Part shown: one piece after another, positions 63,821 to 64,000 of the stretch
Numbering within the stretch: the stretch's first letter is position 1
How the letters are laid out: each line of letters opens with the position of its first letter
DNA from: Afipia sp.
Lineage (GTDB): Bacteria > Pseudomonadota > Alphaproteobacteria > Rhizobiales > Xanthobacteraceae
DNA length: 64,000 nucleotides
Reading direction: 5' to 3'
Assembly: GCA_024508675.1 (NCBI GenBank)
Contig: JANINQ010000021.1
Location: 372,001-436,000 of the forward strand
Position numbers and translations under genes: made by a program
Notes under the pieces: generated by a model
Seen by the model: the letters and a program-made list of their open reading frames with translations, nothing else
What the model was told of the DNA's origin: nothing
Database searches by the model: none

Positions 63821-63882
63821 GCGAGGCAATCCACCTTAATGGAAAGAATGGATTGCCTCGTCGCTAACGCTCCTCGCAACGA
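63821..63882. repeat. Palindromic intergenic repeat, family 1 copy 5 (degenerate)
   Basis: GCGAGGCAATCCACCTTAAT and the following ATGGATTGCCTCG arm pair, and CGCTCCTCGCAACGAC closes the element. The centre (CCACCTTAATGGA) is shared with the copy at 38663. The left end is eroded. It lies between livM and a convergent gene. Confidence 0.7.
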
Positions 63883-63891
63883 CGCTGCACC

Positions 63892-64000
63892 TCACCGCGC
63901 CGGGTCCGGATAAACCAGGCTTCGCCAGCCGCTGCGGTCGAACGGCGCCCACGTGCCTTCCGCTTGCGCCAGGCGATCCGCGACTGCGTAGACAATCGCC
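63892..64000 (-). CDS. 3' end of an unidentified minus-strand gene
   Basis: Reading the minus strand, 35 codons are open to the window edge and end in TGA at 63892-63894. The peptide AIVYAVADRLAQAEGTWAPF continues with DRSGWRSLVYPDPAR and looks like a genuine C-terminus, with balanced composition and no frame noise. The family cannot be recognised from this fragment. Confidence 0.55.
   Translation of the reverse strand, partial: AIVYAVADRLAQAEGTWAPFDRSGWRSLVYPDPAR

Noticed and set aside
38640-63890. CRISPR array or insertion sequence as explanation of the repeats
   Set aside because: Copies are single, dispersed and palindromic. There is no regular spacer unit and no cas or transposase gene.

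Overview
The window is high-GC, gene-dense chromosomal DNA from an alphaproteobacterium. Several features point to the Bradyrhizobium/Rhodopseudomonas/Afipia group (Nitrobacteraceae): a complete hopanoid locus with a 2-methylhopanoid methylase, an EcfG-type promoter, Liv-type and TRAP/TAXI importers, and interspersed palindromic repeats of a kind seen in that family. I see no rRNA, tRNA, CRISPR, transposase, phage or plasmid functions. No gap between genes exceeds 300 bases. No recognisable transcription-factor gene is present in the 64 kb.

Left part (1-5 kb): the end of a small biotin-carrier protein, a TAXI-TRAP importer (binding protein plus fused permease) and a small secreted cysteine protein.

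Hopanoid region (4.2-24.9 kb): hpnO (aminotransferase) and hpnN (RND exporter) lie on the minus strand. dxs, ispH and hpnH follow on the plus strand. A six-gene minus-strand operon, hpnB-hpnC-hpnD-hpnE-shc-hpnG, comes next, then an FAD oxidoreductase and hpnP. Dxs and IspH feed the isoprenoid precursor pathway. HpnD/C/E turn farnesyl diphosphate into squalene and Shc cyclises it. HpnH and HpnG build and trim the adenosyl side chain, HpnO aminates it, HpnP methylates C-2 and HpnN moves the lipid to the outer membrane. A tandemly duplicated outer-membrane beta-barrel protein sits between hpnH and hpnG.

Middle part (25-29 kb): a zinc-independent NADP oxidoreductase, an OFA-family MFS transporter and a gamma-glutamyltransferase homologue.

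Sugar-acid region (29.4-49.3 kb): two blocks. The first has a KDPG-type aldolase, a PfkB kinase, a DenD-like dehydrogenase and a four-gene CUT1-type ABC importer, divergent from an IlvD/Edd dehydratase and two short-chain dehydrogenases. The second, on the minus strand, has an Ldh2-type dehydrogenase, an HpaI-type aldolase, a UxaA-type dehydratase, a membrane fatty-acid desaturase, a TctC-type binding protein, a second IlvD/Edd dehydratase and an MHS transporter. Together they look like routes from aldonic or aldaric acids to pyruvate, but the substrates cannot be read from the sequence.

Right part (49.5-64 kb): two complete Liv-type ABC importers (one with a permease-ATPase fusion), a secreted hypothetical protein, a second RND exporter, trhO and slyX. 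The last 109 bases hold the 3' end of an unidentified minus-strand gene.

Best leads for follow-up: an exact EcfG-type promoter upstream of hpnP; two tandem long dyads between livF and the Ldh2 gene that share a half-site and differ by pair-preserving changes; the double-barrel outer-membrane protein; and palindromic repeats in the junctions of the catabolic and transport operons.
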